Positions 22,886 through 32,620 of a stretch of DNA of 64,000 nt are shown piece after piece (position 1 is the first letter of the stretch; each line of letters opens with the position of its first letter). The notes under the pieces are model-generated. The model saw nothing but the letters and a program-made list of their open reading frames with translations, searched no databases and was not told the DNA's origin. The stretch lies in the NCBI GenBank assembly GCA_963978905.1, contig OZ022256.1, positions 33,877,426-33,941,425 on the forward strand, in the 5' to 3' direction. Source of the stretch: Trichostrongylus colubriformis. Lineage: Eukaryota > Nematoda > Chromadorea > Rhabditida > Trichostrongylidae. Both the position numbers and the translations under genes were made by a program.

Positions 22886-23318
22886 CTGACTACTCCTCGT
22901 TGGAACGCTTGCAATCGCCTTCATGTACTCAGTTTCTCACAACTCTAGCCGGTCCCGTCTCAAATGAGCTGATCCCCGAAATACTTCACATGCTACGCAT
23001 CTTTTTCAGGTACTGGCCTGTGCAGCGCTGCAGCCCGTGGAGTGACTGTTGTGTACCTTCATATCATAGCTTTGAATTGACACTACGCTGCTCACCTTCA
23101 TATGTTGTCAGTTTCCCTATCGACTTCTTTATCACAATCGCTCGCTTATGAAAACATACCAACGAACATACACACAAAATAAGTGGTTAGTATAGAGGAG
23201 GATCGTATGGGACGACTGTCAGATAATTGTTAAATATGAAGTCGATGTTCCATGTTCTTAGTAGATCAGCAGCAGAGGGCGAAATGAAATGGTGAGAAAC
23301 CGGAGAAATAGGAATACT
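22886..23318. other. Left flank of BEL-1
   Basis: Unique-looking DNA. A good acceptor (CATCTTTTTCAG near 23010) precedes a short plus-strand reading QRCSPWSDC, which recalls a thrombospondin type 1 core, but it is too short to call an exon. ATACT at 23314-23318 is the left target duplication of BEL-1. Confidence 0.3.
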
Positions 23319-23555
23319 TATCGTCGTCGACGACGATCCCTCGTCGTCTCACTGTCTGAGACGACGTTCTCTAACGGCGTCCCCTACTCGATGATACGGG
23401 GTCAAGCGGACCCACAGAAGAACTGGTCCGCACTCTTCGATTTCGACGTCGCAACAAGACGTTGACTCTTTCTTACTCTCATACGATAAACATATTGCTT
23501 ACTCCCTCTTTCTTACGCCTCGCATTCGTTACATAAAAACCACTGAACCGCCACA
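23319..23555 (+). repeat. BEL-1 5' LTR
   Basis: 237 bp, identical in length to the 3' LTR, with two mismatches. It begins TATCGTCGTCGACGACGA, itself a palindrome, and ends CCGCCACA. A second palindrome-rich block (CTCACTGTCTGAGACGACG) follows near 23348. A reverse-oriented solo LTR of the same family is at 55118-55356. Confidence 0.92.
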
Positions 23556-23558
23556 TTT

Positions 23559-23571
23559 TGGTGCATCAGCC
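23559..23571 (+). promoter_or_regulatory. BEL-1 primer-binding site
   Basis: TGGTGCATCAGCC lies 3 nt after the LTR. Its complement ends in TGCACCA and matches the 3' end of metazoan tRNA-Gly (..GGCCAATGCACCA) with one or two mismatches. BEL-2 has the same site with one change at 55665-55677, which supports the assignment. Confidence 0.7.
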
Positions 23572-23761
23572 TAAAGTGCTAAATTTCTTTCATTCGCTTG
23601 ATTCTCCTTTTATTACGCTTGCTTCATCGGACTCATTTTCTTCAAAGCCTTGATATTGTAGAATCGAACGTGATTCTACATAATTAATCGATTTCATTAC
23701 ATCGCATTCGCATTCATTGATTTTATTATTATCTAATCAATTTTATTATCACCAAGCAAAA

Positions 23762-25333
23762 ATGTCACTTTATTTCCATAAAAAACCAATAATATCTAGC
23801 GCAGTCACCCTAAAAAATTTGGTAACTCGTTATAGGGAATACACGGCCAAAGTAGATTACCCTACGGCCAATGAGGAATCCTACGAAAAATGTAGGTCCG
23901 CTATCGCGCTACTCAAGAGCAGCGTAAGACAAATAAAAGAGGGAAGGGAAAACCTTCAAAAACTTTATGAGGAAGTAAGGGAGGAATATAGAACGTGCAA
24001 GAGTAAGTCCAATAGGAAGGACATTATACTCGAAATTGAGCAGATAGAAAAAGAGTCAAACTATCACTCAATAATGGCCGATGCGGACGAGCTCGGCTTC
24101 ATGCTCAGTGCCCGCTTAGATGAGGCGACATGTGCCCGCGATAGAATGGACGTGAAACTGGGATATATAACCCAAAAAGCCCAAAGAGCGCTCACATTAG
24201 AATCGGAAGATCGCGGGTCGCCACTCAGTCCGGACGAGGACGAGGAGCGAAATAGCACGCAAGCGGTGACAACCGACGCCTCAAGCGGGGTAACAGTAAT
24301 TGAGGGCAGAGAGCGTACAAAGCCTCAAAGAGGTTGTCGCTCGATAAAGCCACCTCAAGCCTCACTACCCAAATTCTATGGGAAGGCTGGGGAATTTACC
24401 GAATTTTGGGCCATTTATAAGACCCTAGTGCACGAGTGCGATGAGCTCGAAACCATCGAGCAGCTCATTCTTTTGAGGGAGTGCCTTGAAGGTAGGGCAA
24501 AAACAATCATACAGGGGATCCAACCCTTACCTGAAAATTACGACTGGATGATAGAAACTCTCCAGGAGAATTATTGCGATCACAGCGCCAATAGGTCTCA
24601 AATCATACAAAGTTTAACAGCACTAACTCCAGCTAAAGATCAGGCAGAAAGTTGCTCGATCACACTCGATAAGGTCCAAGTCCTCGTGAACCAAATGGTA
24701 TCCGCAGGATATGATGTAAGAAAAACTTGCGACCCAATGTGGTGCGAGACCATTCTAGCCAAGTTCCCCCGAGAAATCGTCAAGCCGGTACTCATAGCGA
24801 GTCAGGCGATGGCCGATCAATCTATTAAGGATCTCATGGGTCATCTCAAGAAAGAAATTGCCGCTAAGTGCTATGTGGAGAATAGGCTTGGTCATGCTGA
24901 GCGCAGATCAGGCTATGAACCCACTAACAAAGTGAACCTCTTAAGCCATCGGCATAATTTGCGCCCCATTCCCAACGAGGTCTGCATATCTTGCCACCGG
25001 CAAAATCATGTGTCCACGACATGTCGAACGGTCACAGACCCGAGCAGCCGTCGTCAAACAATGAAAGACGGAAATCGCTGCTGGAAATGCTTCTTCGCGA
25101 AACACAATAGTTTCGACTGCCAAAAGGCAGACTGCATTCGATGCGGGCAGAAGCATCACGTGTCGTTGTGCCTTAAAAAGGAACAAAACGAACACAGAGA
25201 CAAAATAACTCTCGCAATACCAACTTTTGGTATAACAGAGAGGAAGCGAATGCTCGACGTTCCGATCAGGGGAACACCAGAGCACAACAACCGTTCATAC
25301 CCCAGCGCAACCAAAGGGTTAGCGGTGGTGTAG
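23762..25333 (+). CDS. BEL-1 gag
   Basis: The start at 23762 (MSLYFHKKP) is preferred over the upstream ATG at 23717 because the BEL-2 protein begins at the equivalent residue (MALHFHKIP). An N-terminal helical region is followed by the LPKFYGKAGEFTEFW block typical of Pao-type gag (DUF1759) and three zinc knuckles near the C-terminus: CX2CX4HX4C twice (CISC.., CWKC..) and a CIRC..C variant. It should form the RNA-binding capsid precursor. The frame ends at a TAG after a low-complexity tail, while the downstream protease lies in another frame. In BEL-2 gag and protease share one frame, so this end is probably a mutation. Confidence 0.85.
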   Translation: MSLYFHKKPIISSAVTLKNLVTRYREYTAKVDYPTANEESYEKCRSAIALLKSSVRQIKEGRENLQKLYEEVREEYRTCKSKSNRKDIILEIEQIEKESNYHSIMADADELGFMLSARLDEATCARDRMDVKLGYITQKAQRALTLESEDRGSPLSPDEDEERNSTQAVTTDASSGVTVIEGRERTKPQRGCRSIKPPQASLPKFYGKAGEFTEFWAIYKTLVHECDELETIEQLILLRECLEGRAKTIIQGIQPLPENYDWMIETLQENYCDHSANRSQIIQSLTALTPAKDQAESCSITLDKVQVLVNQMVSAGYDVRKTCDPMWCETILAKFPREIVKPVLIASQAMADQSIKDLMGHLKKEIAAKCYVENRLGHAERRSGYEPTNKVNLLSHRHNLRPIPNEVCISCHRQNHVSTTCRTVTDPSSRRQTMKDGNRCWKCFFAKHNSFDCQKADCIRCGQKHHVSLCLKKEQNEHRDKITLAIPTFGITERKRMLDVPIRGTPEHNNRSYPSATKGLAVV

Positions 25334-25449
25334 GGTCGTCTAACGACCTCAACAACCGGAGAAATTTCTCCAACAATACCCATACGAGATTAGACCGTGA
25401 GTCACCTCAAATCAGTGGAGAGCACCAAGGTACCTATCAGCTAGCTCTA

Positions 25450-25935
25450 ATGACTGCTGAAGGCAATCTATGGAACCACAACAAACAGCAGTACGATAAG
25501 GTACTCTTTTTCTTTGACTCTGGGGCCCAAAAAACCGTCATAGAGGAAAAGGTAGCGGAACAATTCGGCCTTCCTAAAAGCACGACGGAAATCTGTACCA
25601 TGTCTGGTATAGGGGGCCACGTCGAAAACTTTAGAAGCCACGCAGTAACGACAAAAATAAGTACTGCATATGGCGAAGAAATCGAACTGACAATTCAGAC
25701 GAAACCTATACTTACAAATAGTTTCCCTGGTGTAAAACTTACAGGCAGAGATATTGTTTTTCTGAAAGAGAACCATATCTGTCTAGCCAATTCGAAGCTC
25801 AGAGGAGAACCTCAAAGTCCTCATGTCCTCGTGGGTCTCGATTACTATCATGAGCTGGTCTCCGGACCAAACCACATGGTCAAAACTCCGTCTGGTTTGC
25901 ATATAGCAAGAACCATATTCGGCCCTACTGTATAG
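25450..25935 (+). CDS. BEL-1 aspartic protease region
   Basis: Contains FFDSGAQKTVI, the retropepsin DSGA active site in a DUF1758-type protease, and ends with the RTIFGPTV block that precedes reverse transcriptase. The frame is open further upstream to about 25177, so the ATG at 25450 is not a meaningful start. A TAG at 25933 stands where BEL-2 has a Tyr codon, and the RT frame resumes in phase directly after it. Readthrough suppression is conceivable, but a point mutation is simpler. Confidence 0.8.
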   Translation: MTAEGNLWNHNKQQYDKVLFFFDSGAQKTVIEEKVAEQFGLPKSTTEICTMSGIGGHVENFRSHAVTTKISTAYGEEIELTIQTKPILTNSFPGVKLTGRDIVFLKENHICLANSKLRGEPQSPHVLVGLDYYHELVSGPNHMVKTPSGLHIARTIFGPTV

Positions 25936-25986
25936 GGTAAGGGACTGATAAATGCAGACAATATCTCTAGTAATTGTCACCACAGC

Positions 25987-28797
25987 ATGACTGCACTAAG
26001 CGAGCCCAGCGAACAAAAAATGCTACGCAATATGTTCGAGCTTGAAGGGCTAGGAATATCGGAAGAAGAGTGTCACAACGATGATAAAACTCTCAGGTAT
26101 CTGGAAGAATATTCCAAGAAGATTTCCTTTGATAATGGGCATATAACTGCACCGTTTCCTTTACAAGAAAACATCTCTCAATTGGGAGATAATTATGGCG
26201 TTGCAATCCGACGCCTCGAGTCCCTACAAAAAACCTTGCAGCTATCCCCAAATCAGCGTGACTGGTATTCAAAAATACTAGACAAGTACGTAGAAGATAG
26301 CACAATAGAAATAATTTCTGAAGCTGATTCTGAAGCCGTTGGTACGTACTATATGCCTCACTCCGGCGTGTGGAAGCCAAACAAAAAGGTTCCACTCAGA
26401 ATAGTATTTGACGCATCCTCAAAAAGAAGAGATGCACTTTCGCTTAATGACGTCATCCATAAAGGAGAGTCATTCATCAACAAAATACATGACATATTGA
26501 TATCCTCACGGAAAGGAAACATCATTCTCATGTGTGATATCGAAGCGGCCTTCACGCAAATACGTTTGGTCAATTCGCATAAGGATCTCTGTAGATTTTT
26601 GTGGGTGAAGAACATAGATCTGCCACCCACAAGAGACAACCTGATCCACTACCGTTTCCGAAGGCTACCGTTCGGAATAACGGCTTCTCCGAGCATACTA
26701 AACATGGCACTCACGTCCTACTTGGACAGCCTCACTTCTCCTCTAGCTGAAGAAATAGCGAAAAGCCTTTACGTAGACAATGTAATGATGCTAGCTAGTA
26801 CCACAGAAGAGGCCTTGATGAAATATCATCAGTCAAAAGAACTATTTGCTAGAATTGGCATGAACCTGCGAGAATACATCTCAAATTCACCTCATGTCAA
26901 CTCAAGAATACCACTGAAAGACAGATTGGAATCCGACTGTCTAAAAGTATTAGGCGTTCGTTACAGTATAGCGGACGATGCCTTCAAAGTCGTAACAAAC
27001 TTCCATACTGCAACAAAACTGACAAAAAGAGACATTGTGAGTCAAATAAACTCAGTCTATGACCCAATAGGTCCAGCAGGTCCCCTACTGGTCCATCTCA
27101 AATCAATGATGAGAGAAGTATTTGACTTGGGAGTCGATTGGAAAACCCATCTCGACTCCGCATCATGTCAAAAGTGGAACCGATTATGCAGCAAGGTTAG
27201 CAACGCGAACATAACGGAATTACGACCTCTGAATTCTCCACCTGGTGCAAAACTGCGCCTTTGGGTATTTGCGGACGCTAGTAAAGCCGCCATCGCGACA
27301 TGCGCCTACGGACAAAACATAGAGACGAGGTCTATTTCGGGGCTGATCAGTGGAAAAACGCGACTGACCCCAAAGAAATGCCACCAAACAATTCCTCGCT
27401 TGGAACTTCTTGGTCTCCTTATGGCTACGCGTCTTTGCAATTCCATCCTTACAAACATGCGGGATTTAGTACATTCAATCTCGTTGGTCACAGATAGTGA
27501 AATCGCCCTGTGGTGGCTGAAGTCTCCAAAGAAACTACCCGTGTTCGTAGTAAATCTGAGACAGCGCATAAAGGATATTACGAATATCATAGAATCAAAA
27601 GGCATTCCTATATCATTTTTGCACGTCCAAACCTCCCACAATCCAGCAGACGCCGGTACAAGGGGGTTAACGGCGCAAGGCATTATCAACCACGACTGGG
27701 TCCAAGGACCTCGCTGGCTTGAAGCCGAACCTAGCAAGTGGCCCATTAAATCAATGGAGTCCATCGTGGAGTTACCTTTTGATGAAGGCCACAAGGAGTC
27801 ATTGACCCTAGCAGAAACATCTGTAGAGCCAAGCAAAAAAGCAGTTGACCTCATAGATCTCGCACGTTTTTCAAAGCTCAAAAAAGCATTGCGTGTAGTA
27901 GCTCTTGTAGGGAAAACTGCAAAGTGCTGGGTAGAATCCACTAACAAGAATCGCTCATTAAATATAAAGCTAGTCAAAATCTGTCAATTTACGACAACGA
28001 GGGAAATAACTTCAGTCGATATAGAACGAGCTGAACAAGTTATCCTCATCCAAGAGCAAAGTCTTGAAGATCTTGAGTCACTGCAAAAAAGATTCTCTGA
28101 CAAAAAGATCATACGTGACCCTGAAGGGATCATGAGACACGAGTCTCGGCTGCAAAACGCAGTTCTTCCACGAGACACGAAGTCACCTATCTACATTCCT
28201 CCCAAATCCGAACTCACCCGTTTGCTCGTGAGACAAATCCACTATGAGAATGCGCACTGTGGGAAAGAGCACACTCTCACCATAGCACGCCAAAGGTTCT
28301 GGATTCCTCGGGCATCCAATGCGTTCAAAGCATTTTTGAAGAACTGTGCTACATGCAAGAAGTATCAAGGTCTACCTTTAGGAGCTCCTTTGATGCCATC
28401 TCTTCCGTCAGATCGGGTTGTAGAGACCAAGCCCTTTCAAAACACCGGGTGCGACTTTCTGGGCCCATTTGTGGCAAAAACCCAGGAGAAGATGTATGTA
28501 GCGTTATACACCTGCCTCACCACTCGCGCAGTCCATTTAGAGGTCGTCGAAAATATGTCGACGGGAGCCTTCTTGAATAGTTTCATACGCTTCATCTCTA
28601 GAAGAGGCACCCCAAAAACAATGAGAACCGACTGCGGAACAAACTTCAAGCAAGGGGAGCAAATAATAGCTACAATGTTCGAAAAAGATGGATCGACAGG
28701 ACAGTCTTTAATGACCTACTGTGCATCCGAACGAATAAATGGCTGTTTAATCCTCCTGCATCACCCTGGATGGGAGGAGTTAGGGAAAGGCTGGTAG
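25987..28797 (+). CDS. BEL-1 pol: reverse transcriptase, RNase H, integrase
   Basis: Same frame as the protease. Roughly residues 120-330 are the BEL/Pao reverse transcriptase (RIVFDASSKRR, MCDIEAAFTQIRL, RRLPFGITASPS, LYVDNVMM), followed by the Pao-specific region and RNase H (FADASKAAIA, HNPADAGTRG), then the integrase zinc-binding part (HYENAHCGK .. CATCKKYQG) and two core acidic residues (GCDFLGPF, RTDCGTNFK). The catalytic box reads YVDN rather than YVDD. The frame shifts near 28735, before the third integrase acidic residue, and terminates at 28797. Confidence 0.88.
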   Translation: MTALSEPSEQKMLRNMFELEGLGISEEECHNDDKTLRYLEEYSKKISFDNGHITAPFPLQENISQLGDNYGVAIRRLESLQKTLQLSPNQRDWYSKILDKYVEDSTIEIISEADSEAVGTYYMPHSGVWKPNKKVPLRIVFDASSKRRDALSLNDVIHKGESFINKIHDILISSRKGNIILMCDIEAAFTQIRLVNSHKDLCRFLWVKNIDLPPTRDNLIHYRFRRLPFGITASPSILNMALTSYLDSLTSPLAEEIAKSLYVDNVMMLASTTEEALMKYHQSKELFARIGMNLREYISNSPHVNSRIPLKDRLESDCLKVLGVRYSIADDAFKVVTNFHTATKLTKRDIVSQINSVYDPIGPAGPLLVHLKSMMREVFDLGVDWKTHLDSASCQKWNRLCSKVSNANITELRPLNSPPGAKLRLWVFADASKAAIATCAYGQNIETRSISGLISGKTRLTPKKCHQTIPRLELLGLLMATRLCNSILTNMRDLVHSISLVTDSEIALWWLKSPKKLPVFVVNLRQRIKDITNIIESKGIPISFLHVQTSHNPADAGTRGLTAQGIINHDWVQGPRWLEAEPSKWPIKSMESIVELPFDEGHKESLTLAETSVEPSKKAVDLIDLARFSKLKKALRVVALVGKTAKCWVESTNKNRSLNIKLVKICQFTTTREITSVDIERAEQVILIQEQSLEDLESLQKRFSDKKIIRDPEGIMRHESRLQNAVLPRDTKSPIYIPPKSELTRLLVRQIHYENAHCGKEHTLTIARQRFWIPRASNAFKAFLKNCATCKKYQGLPLGAPLMPSLPSDRVVETKPFQNTGCDFLGPFVAKTQEKMYVALYTCLTTRAVHLEVVENMSTGAFLNSFIRFISRRGTPKTMRTDCGTNFKQGEQIIATMFEKDGSTGQSLMTYCASERINGCLILLHHPGWEELGKGW

Positions 28798-31733
28798 CGT
28801 CAGTCAAAAAGGGGTTCAATAAAGCTGTCGGCCGCAAAAAACTAAGCTTCACAGAAATGTGCACAATAATAGCAAGAATAGAGGCGATATTAAACACCAG
28901 ACCGCTAACTAAAGTCTGTCTAGGGGATATCACAAAAATCCCTCTCCGCCCAATTGATTTCCTGCAGGGAAACGTCAAATTCTCCCTTCCAGAAGGAGGG
29001 AATAGAGAAGACGAAGACGATCCGTCATATGACCCCGAGCTCATCCAGTCACGGAGACAAGCTCAAGAGGCTATTCGTTTTTCGGAGAACGTAGCTAATA
29101 AGTTCTGGGACTGTTGGAAGCATGAGTACTTAGTGTCACTGAGGGATATGCAAAAACAACATCTAAAACAACCCAGACACCTTCAGAGGTTAACTTCAGA
29201 AATAGGCGAGATCGTCCTAATTGAACAGGATCAAATCCCACGAGGGGCTTGGCCTTACGGCAAAGTAACGGATATCATTCCGTCCGCCGATGGTCTGGTA
29301 AGGTCAGTAAAGATCCTTACGCCCAACCACAAAATAATTCACCGCCCTCTCAACAAAATCTATCCGCTGGAAATTCGCAGTTTTGCTGACGGAGACGATA
29401 CCGGAGAAACTCTCACGAGAAACTCTAACGATCCTTCTTCTGAACCTGATCCAGAAGAGCCGTCGACCACAATTTGCAGGTCTGAAAAAGTACCCCATCG
29501 CCAACCTCTTCCACGCGCCTCTAAGGCACGCGCCCATGAATTCTTCAAAAACATGGATTGCGCAATTAGCCACAAAAGGTCGCCATTACCTGCAACATTT
29601 ACACTTATGTGCATCACCTTACTTTCACTAATATCCTCGACTTGTGCAACCAACGCATCCACCCTCATATGGTGCGCCAGCGATACAGTCCATATTCCTC
29701 CATTAGCAGGATGGCTCGAGGTGTGTATTCATAGCGAATGCCAACGTCTAATCAATACCTCGCAGCCCACCACTTACATACTGCCCATATCCCCCACTGG
29801 CAAAGATGCCACGGTACTTTTGAAAACTTTCGAAGAGGGCAGTATTCACGAGCAGACTTTACTCTGCGATAGGGCAAACTTTTGCGACCACCAGTATTTC
29901 CTATCTAAAACGTTACTAGGCAACCCACACTGCTGGCCAGTTGGGGCAATGGCGACAGCAGCCATATTGATCTATATGATCATAGTAGCAGCCATGTGCA
30001 TCGTGTGGACAGTAATGAAAACCGTAAACATTCGCAAAACCAAACGATCAACTAATGTGATCGCGAAGCGAAAGGTAGAAAGTCCACAAAAAGCACCCCC
30101 GTGCGTTTTCGAACTTGCACAGATCCCTGGCACAGTTCTCACAGTATGTGTAGTACTGTGCCTCCTTGCACCGGCTACTGCATGCCAACACGGAATCATG
30201 CGCCACTCAGCAGACCTCGTGTGTAACGAAAAAGGTCAATGTTACCTAGAATATGCCAGAGAGCTTCTGTTCAACAGGCTCCAATCAGAACTTTGCATCG
30301 AGATCTGGCACGCCAACCGATCTGTCGGAATAGCGAAATTCGTAAAAAAGACCATAGCATTCAAATGCTCCAAGGTCATCGAATTTTATACCAGACCGTC
30401 CAAATTAGAAGTGCATCATGACAAGCGCTGTGCCAATGCAGGCTCATGCATCGACGACAGATGTGATGAATTGGACCCCAATGAAACAGTTCCCGAACTG
30501 AATCATACCTTACAGTATCCGGGTTACTCTGGTTGCATAAACAGCTGTGGGGGAGTATTCTGCGGATGTTTCCTACCACTGCCTAGCTGCTGGTTCTACC
30601 GAGTCGCTCACAGACCGACATCGAGACGTGTCTTCGAGATAGTACGGTGTCCTTATTGGAGCCCGACTGTGACTCTCGACATCCAGATATCAGCGGCGAA
30701 CCAAACAAAGAAATTCACCCTAACATTCGAACCATATGTTGCGCAGAGCCTTCTCAATTTCAACATCACGGTGGCTTCGATCCAAAAGTCAACAGGCTCA
30801 TTAGAAAACAACCGGTTTGCTATTTCTTCTGATAAAGCCTATGCCTTACCAATCCACTACCCATTGCCGGTAGCCTGTGATTCTCATAGCCAAGCACTCA
30901 ACAATTTCGCTTCCTGCTCGAATCTCGTTGAGTGTCACTGCGGTTCACCTCTTAACTGTCTATGTCCGGACTATTCTATCCAAAGGCTTTCCGATAACCC
31001 GCAAAGCAAATTGCCTCTGCAAACGCCTCATGCTATCATAGCTGTTGAAGCGAATAACATCGTTGCATCGTCCAACGAGGAGGAAATGGTCATTAGAATT
31101 GAATCCAGGATGTTGCAAAATGCAGCCGAGTTAGCAGTTAATCAAGAGTGTGCCTTTCAGGTTTCCGAAATAACTGGCTGCTATAATTGCGCGATTGGCG
31201 CTCACTTTACAGCAACGTGTAGATCTTTAGAGCACACGTCCGTGACCGTTACGTGCGACTTCCACCAGTTTGTCGTTAACTGCGGTCCGTCAGGCGAAAT
31301 CAATAACATAGTGCTCAATTTTGGCCACCCAGTAGTGCGAGAGCAATGCAACGCTCATTGCTCAGGTAATCCTACCCAATTCGAATTGAACGGGTCATTG
31401 CACTACCATATAGAAACCCCTCGAAGTATCTCAGCCTTCGAGAGGGAAACCCACGGCGTACCACTCAAGCATCAGTGGTTCGCGGATATAACCTTTCCAA
31501 GTCTGGACCCATTAATCAGTGTAGTCAAGAAACACTGGAAGGTAGCCTTAGGATGCATTACAGCCACCCTCGGCTTGGCTGCCCTCACCTATTTAGCGGG
31601 TCCTCTAATTTTGTGGATCATCGTCAAAGCAGGTCTCTCAATAATTACGACCCTACTCCCATGGTTATGGAAAGCCGTACAAGGTTTACTACGCAAAGTC
31701 GTCTCCGAAAAACGGAACGCAGGTAGTACGTAA
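28770..31733 (+). CDS. BEL-1 integrase end fused to phlebovirus-Gc-like envelope region
   Basis: Begins in the frame open from about 28735. It carries the rest of the integrase core (GGVRERLVASVKKG) and a C-terminal domain with GAWPYGKV (DUF5641-like), to about residue 210. From about 29553 it is an envelope-like polyprotein: a hydrophobic leader (FTLMCITLLSLISSTCA), a mid membrane segment near 29940-30020, a second leader ending LLAPATAC near 30185, then a Cys-rich ectodomain with GVFCGCFLPLPSCWFYRV, resembling the Gc (G2) fusion glycoprotein of phleboviruses. A C-terminal membrane anchor lies at about 31540-31680. This part has no internal stop. The TAA at 31731 lies in a hairpin. Confidence 0.85.
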   Translation: MGGVRERLVASVKKGFNKAVGRKKLSFTEMCTIIARIEAILNTRPLTKVCLGDITKIPLRPIDFLQGNVKFSLPEGGNREDEDDPSYDPELIQSRRQAQEAIRFSENVANKFWDCWKHEYLVSLRDMQKQHLKQPRHLQRLTSEIGEIVLIEQDQIPRGAWPYGKVTDIIPSADGLVRSVKILTPNHKIIHRPLNKIYPLEIRSFADGDDTGETLTRNSNDPSSEPDPEEPSTTICRSEKVPHRQPLPRASKARAHEFFKNMDCAISHKRSPLPATFTLMCITLLSLISSTCATNASTLIWCASDTVHIPPLAGWLEVCIHSECQRLINTSQPTTYILPISPTGKDATVLLKTFEEGSIHEQTLLCDRANFCDHQYFLSKTLLGNPHCWPVGAMATAAILIYMIIVAAMCIVWTVMKTVNIRKTKRSTNVIAKRKVESPQKAPPCVFELAQIPGTVLTVCVVLCLLAPATACQHGIMRHSADLVCNEKGQCYLEYARELLFNRLQSELCIEIWHANRSVGIAKFVKKTIAFKCSKVIEFYTRPSKLEVHHDKRCANAGSCIDDRCDELDPNETVPELNHTLQYPGYSGCINSCGGVFCGCFLPLPSCWFYRVAHRPTSRRVFEIVRCPYWSPTVTLDIQISAANQTKKFTLTFEPYVAQSLLNFNITVASIQKSTGSLENNRFAISSDKAYALPIHYPLPVACDSHSQALNNFASCSNLVECHCGSPLNCLCPDYSIQRLSDNPQSKLPLQTPHAIIAVEANNIVASSNEEEMVIRIESRMLQNAAELAVNQECAFQVSEITGCYNCAIGAHFTATCRSLEHTSVTVTCDFHQFVVNCGPSGEINNIVLNFGHPVVREQCNAHCSGNPTQFELNGSLHYHIETPRSISAFERETHGVPLKHQWFADITFPSLDPLISVVKKHWKVALGCITATLGLAALTYLAGPLILWIIVKAGLSIITTLLPWLWKAVQGLLRKVVSEKRNAGST

Positions 31734-31833
31734 TACGCACCATGGGCAGCATGGGCACAAAGCCCTCACGCCTCTGCGTTCAACTACGCAGAGGCGTGAG
31801 GGCTTTGTGCCCATGCTGCCCATGGTGCGTATT
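31732..31833 (+). other. Perfect 48-bp-stem hairpin overlapping the envelope stop codon
   Basis: The left arm 31732-31779 and right arm 31786-31833 are exact reverse complements around a 6-nt loop. The stop codon TAA (31731-31733) forms the base of the stem. The sequence includes CACCATGGGCAGCATGGGC. In RNA it would be very stable. Confidence 0.95.
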
Positions 31834-31870
31834 GGAGGACTGGACAAAAAAGCCTAGTCCAGTCCTCCAA
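31832..31870 (+). other. Second stem-loop after the envelope ORF
   Basis: TTGGAGGACTGGA (31832-31844) pairs exactly with 31858-31870 around a 13-nt A-rich loop. It begins where the first hairpin ends, so the two are coaxial or mutually exclusive by 2 bp. Confidence 0.85.
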
Positions 31871-32620
31871 TTTCTTATCAATTACGTTTATTACTATTTA
31901 CTATCATAATCGTCTTTTATTCCTAGTATTACAAAATAAAAAAGTCATGCAAACAACCGTAGGTAGGCTGGCACAACAAGGCAACTATCAATTCCGCCAA
32001 CCCCATTTTTTCAAACAAAAATCCCACAATTCCATCTCAAGCTTTGCAACATGTCGTGCCAACCTCTTAAAAGCAAAATTCACACCCACCAATACTGGGG
32101 AACGGTCCCATAACAATTGGCGGTGGCGGCTGGTGGTCGTCCGCAGTCCACGGCTCCCAGAATACCAGTGGGTCAGGCGGAATTACAGGCGATCAAAAGT
32201 GCCAAAATATAATAGGCGGCAATGGGGCATTTTAATGCTCCGTACACAATGGGGCATTTTAATGCTCCGTACACGGAGTAGGTTTGCAGGCAGGTTTAAT
32301 ACGGGAGCGTCGTCCTCTTTAGGACGCACAGTCTCGATCTTCTTGATCTACATGATCTTCATCACATCATATCCATTCTACATATTTCGCAATGTTCGTT
32401 AACTTGTTGTGGGGTACTAATGCTTCTATTTTCACGATCAACGTCTCCGTCCTGCCCCCTCAATCGTCTCCAGCCACAGCCCTCGATCGCGGCAGCCAAC
32501 GAACGCCGTCCAGTCAACGCCAACGGTCCAGCCTCTCCGCCCAGCCTCTACTTCATCACTCAACAAATAAGAAGAAAATACAACAACTGTACATTTTGTG
32601 AAACTCCGTTGCCGGCGGAG
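31871..32620 (+). other. BEL-1 3' untranslated region
   Basis: Non-coding, with blocks conserved in BEL-2 near 58450-58670 (ATGTCGTGCCAACC, GGCGGCAATGG). It contains two tandem copies of a 27-bp unit at 32221-32247 and 32248-32274, each able to form a small hairpin. No clear polypurine tract is seen before the 3' LTR. Confidence 0.6.

Noticed and set aside
23010..23060. Short QRCSPWSDC reading after a good acceptor, like a thrombospondin type 1 core
   Set aside because: Too short, with no neighbouring exon or second motif of the domain.
24941..29573. Minus-strand ORFs of up to 223 codons across BEL-1
   Set aside because: Antisense shadows of gag and pol, whose plus-strand frames carry clear domains.
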